Source: a virus
Virus record (IMG/VR): IMGVR_UViG_3300025771_000175
Span: 1-24,746 of that record
DNA: 24,746 bases
Direction: 5' to 3' (one strand)
Positions 22,613 through 24,746 of the stretch are shown here, in pieces; position 1 is the first letter of the stretch, and each line of letters begins with the position of its first letter. The position numbers and the translations under genes were made by a program. A model generated the notes under the pieces. That model ran no database searches. It was not told where the DNA came from and was given only the letters and a program-made list of their open reading frames with translations.

Positions 22613-22981
22613 CTAGCGCTGTTGACTGCCTGGCATACCTGATCGAGAAGTATTAGCGCCACTGGTGAGACCTCGGAGAGTGCTACCCATGCCACCATAA
22701 CCGCCAGCCGTTCTTACTGTACCGCCACCCATGCCGCCCATCATACCGCCAACAAGTGACCGACCAGCAGAGCCACCAAGCCCAGCAGCACGACCACGGC
22801 CTGCCGCTTCTTCACGGCTTCGAGGTGCGCCACCTAATAGGCTAACGGTTCCACGCTTACCGCGAGCCAGAGCGCGAAAGCGATCTTCTTGCTCCTCGAT
22901 CTCTTTATCTAGCATGATAGTTTGACGACGTTCTACAGCGACTTCCTGCGCTGTCTTCTTTGGAGCTTTAGGCTTTTTCAT
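22613..22981 (-). CDS. Gly-rich small protein preceding the portal gene
   Basis: The 122 residues divide into a Lys-rich start (MKKPKAPKKTAQEVAVERRQ), a charged helix with EIEEQEDRFRALARGKRG, and a Gly/Ser/Met-rich, probably unstructured tail (VGGMMGGMGGGTVRTAGGYG). Small proteins with a KPxxP start and RRxxMLxxEI-like helix are common just upstream of portal genes in podoviruses; I know of no function. The ATG has a GAGG site and overlaps the preceding gene by 14 bases. It may be a minor head protein. The tail is rich in Met and Gly, and this is composition rather than a repeat. Confidence 0.75.
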   Translation of the reverse strand: MKKPKAPKKTAQEVAVERRQTIMLDKEIEEQEDRFRALARGKRGTVSLLGGAPRSREEAAGRGRAAGLGGSAGRSLVGGMMGGMGGGTVRTAGGYGGMGSTLRGLTSGANTSRSGMPGSQQR

Positions 22982-23309
22982 GTAATAACCTCACATAGAG
23001 TTGATAAGGTGTCAGAATCAACGGGTTATTGATTCCTAGTATTTGTTTAACGTGTCCCACGCAAGTATTCAGCATGATCGGACTACGCTTGCATTCTTTC
23101 ATCTGTGCCTTAATGACAATCACGTCATCTAGTGTAAACGGTTTATCATCTACTGTAAAAATATCCAGTGAACCAACAGTCTTGCCGTACACTATCCAGC
23201 GCCCACGGTCGGGAATAACTACGTAACAATGACGCCAGAATGGTTGCAGGAATCGAGACCACCAATGCCCATCATCGTCACAGAATACAACGTACACTTC
23301 AGAAGACAC
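22968..23309 (-). CDS. Possible permuted papain-like (NlpC/P60-LRAT type) protein next to terminase
   Basis: The 113-residue protein starts at GTG (23309-23307) behind AAGGTGG and overlaps the terminase end by 11 bases. It has HWWSRFLQPFWRHCYVVIPD with H27, then RWIVYG, and later IMLNTCVGHVKQILGI with C83, followed by LTPYQLYVRLL. The order, His in an RHCYVV strand and then Cys in an NxCxxHVKxxL helix start, resembles circularly permuted papain-like folds, where His precedes the nucleophilic Cys. If so, H27 and C83 are the catalytic pair. Alternatively it is simply a conserved packaging-region protein with no enzyme role. No signal or membrane segment is present. Confidence 0.7.
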   Translation of the reverse strand: MSSEVYVVFCDDDGHWWSRFLQPFWRHCYVVIPDRGRWIVYGKTVGSLDIFTVDDKPFTLDDVIVIKAQMKECKRSPIMLNTCVGHVKQILGINNPLILTPYQLYVRLLHEKA

Positions 23310-24746
23310 TGAAAGCCACCTTGGCGGTTGTAGGACGATGAAAGCCCTGCGCCCTAGTCAATGCCTGTCTTCCTTCACCTTCGCCCTGTAGCGCGTATTC
23401 AAGAGCCTCTACGGGGTGTGAGTATTCGTTCTTATCGGGTTCATCAGTGTATCGATCACCTGAGACTTGGATACGTCGATAACAGAAACCACCTTGTAAG
23501 CCCTTGCGTATCATCTTAGCTTTACTCAATAGCTGAAACCTTGGCTTACCATCCATACAGTTTTCTTTCATCGGCAGTTCAAGGGCAGCCCTTCGCATTG
23601 CAGGATCGTTAGTGCTAGTCGGTGAGCATGGAATGCCTGCCGCCCTTATAATCTTGAATGGTGTGTCTGCATTCGCCTGGTTCTTGTTGTCACCCGATGG
23701 ATCGCCCCAGCCCTTAAACTTGTGATCGGGGTAGTTAGCGTCGATATATCGTTTGAGTTGTGGTGCAAAGTCCACCGCCCCGCTATCCGTTAAACAGAAT
23801 TCATCGAAGCACACCCATCTACCCATTGACGTACGCTGTAGGAATGCACACGCAGGGGTTCGCCCAAAGTCAAAGCCTAGAATTATCGGGATATCCTTTG
23901 ATGGCTCGAAGTGATCTTGCGAACAGTGTACCGAATCAACGTACATCGGATGCACTGGCTTACCAGATGAAACGAACCCGTATTCATTGGCTAGGTTTAC
24001 CTTGATCCAATCGTCAGTCTTACCTTGCAAGCCTCGTGAGTAGTAAGCCGTTGGCAGGTTGGTTAGGTTCTCAGCGTTGGGATTGACTGCCCATGACTCA
24101 CCGTCTTTATAGACTCCACCTGGTTGACGATGGAAAGCCCAGCCTTCGGGGCGTTCTTCTTCTGCCAGCTTGTAGTACCAATGGTCTTCATCGGGAGCGT
24201 TCGAGTCACCTACTATCCCGTAGTGCGTAGGACGTGCGCCTTCCTTTGGTGATGGATAACGACCAGCCCGTAGGTCGAGCATATCAACAACGGCCTTGCT
24301 GTGCTCCTTGGCTTCGTTCAGCCACACCCATGTGGTCTGAATACCCCGAGCCTTTTTAACGTGATCGGGCCGATCAAACGCGATAAAGATAACCTCACAC
24401 CTAACACTAGTCCCATCGTCCAACTGGAACGCTAGGCGATGCGTAGGCGGTTCTTTATTACCCTGTTTAAACTCGCCAAGGTCGCCGAGTATCTCGAGCC
24501 AATCCTTGATCGTCGTACTGAATAGTTCGCTGTATGTATTACGAGCCGCAATGATTCTAGTCAACCTCACCCCGTGATTAGGATGTTGTTCGCTTTTAAC
24601 TGGCGCTTGCTCACACATTAGGTCGAATAGTTTGAGGATCGTTTGAACTGTCTTACCACTACCCAACGGCCCCATAATAAATGAGTTACGCTCTCGGCAA
24701 TCTGCGAACTCCTGCAGCACTTGCCCCTGCGGTTTGAGATGATACT
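23299..24746 (-). CDS. terL: Terminase large subunit, partial at its N-terminus
   Basis: The frame is open to the right window edge, reading YHLKPQGQ before the GTG at 24720, so the true start is outside and GTG is probably internal. Numbering from that GTG, Walker A is GPLGSGKT (17-24). Walker B is WVWLNEAKE (131-139), with Asn where Asp is usual before the catalytic Glu. The nuclease domain has GFDFG (D284) and GWGDPSGD (D340) and ends near NEYSHPVEALEYAL. The enzyme cuts concatemers and pumps DNA into the head. It heads the late gene block; any small subunit gene would be to the right, outside the window. Confidence 0.93.
   Translation of the reverse strand, partial: YHLKPQGQVLQEFADCRERNSFIMGPLGSGKTVQTILKLFDLMCEQAPVKSEQHPNHGVRLTRIIAARNTYSELFSTTIKDWLEILGDLGEFKQGNKEPPTHRLAFQLDDGTSVRCEVIFIAFDRPDHVKKARGIQTTWVWLNEAKEHSKAVVDMLDLRAGRYPSPKEGARPTHYGIVGDSNAPDEDHWYYKLAEEERPEGWAFHRQPGGVYKDGESWAVNPNAENLTNLPTAYYSRGLQGKTDDWIKVNLANEYGFVSSGKPVHPMYVDSVHCSQDHFEPSKDIPIILGFDFGRTPACAFLQRTSMGRWVCFDEFCLTDSGAVDFAPQLKRYIDANYPDHKFKGWGDPSGDNKNQANADTPFKIIRAAGIPCSPTSTNDPAMRRAALELPMKENCMDGKPRFQLLSKAKMIRKGLQGGFCYRRIQVSGDRYTDEPDKNEYSHPVEALEYALQGEGEGRQALTRAQGFHRPTTAKVAFSVF

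Noticed and set aside
22650-22800. Tandem DNA repeat in the Gly-rich gene
   Set aside because: The triplet-like pattern comes from Gly/Met/Ser codons without an exact repeat unit.
1-24746. CRISPR array, insertion sequence, integrase or attachment site
   Set aside because: No regularly spaced repeats, terminal inverted repeats, transposase or recombinase motifs were seen on either strand.

Overview
This window is a stretch of a tailed-phage genome (a podovirus with a T7-like short tail). Every gene I accept lies on the minus strand, so the genes read from the right edge (24746) to the left edge (1). They are packed head to tail, mostly with 1-4 base stop/start overlaps (TAATG, TGATG, ATGA), so the late region looks like one translationally coupled operon. 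The internal virion (ejection) proteins, tail tube and nozzle pair and T7-type fibre N-terminus point to a Gram-negative host. The LamG/SPRY appendage protein and several small conserved proteins are of kinds I associate with uncultured aquatic phages, but that is inference and I cannot name a host.

Layout in transcription order. Packaging and head: terminase large subunit (cut by the window edge), a possible permuted papain-like protein, a Gly-rich small protein, portal, a Bbp19-like protein, an unknown protein, scaffold, then a 153-base gap with a promoter and a structured leader, major capsid protein and a small head/decoration-type protein, closed by a UUCG hairpin. Tail and ejection: tail tubular protein A, a fibre-like protein with a jelly-roll-looking C-terminus, tail tubular protein B (with an inserted discoidin-like domain), three internal virion proteins, and a tail fibre with a T7-type N-terminus and a beta-helix body. 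Small accessory genes: a conserved basic protein that appears to have lost its stop codon, an HNH-like endonuclease, a 50-residue protein, an 84-residue spike-base-type protein, and a LamG/SPRY/triple-repeat appendage protein. Lysis: a multi-span membrane protein, a coiled-coil membrane protein, a 3TM-family holin, a 39-residue basic protein and a GH24 lysozyme.

A short intergenic region (1452-1592) then holds a near-consensus sigma70-type promoter with operator-like repeats and, on the opposite strand, a strong intrinsic terminator. From this promoter a second unit reads leftward: two small acidic Cys-pair proteins, an ERF-family single-strand annealing protein and a YqaJ-family exonuclease (cut by the left edge). 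The last two should form a Red-like recombination pair.

Four things stand out for follow-up: the structured leader of the capsid gene, the operator-like promoter beside a plus-strand terminator, the possible cysteine-hydrolase fold next to terminase, and the decayed gene end beside the HNH gene. I found no tRNA genes, CRISPR arrays, insertion sequences or integrase. Two small genes (5730-5882 and 2006-2125) and the partial YqaJ gene were found by reading the reverse complement directly.
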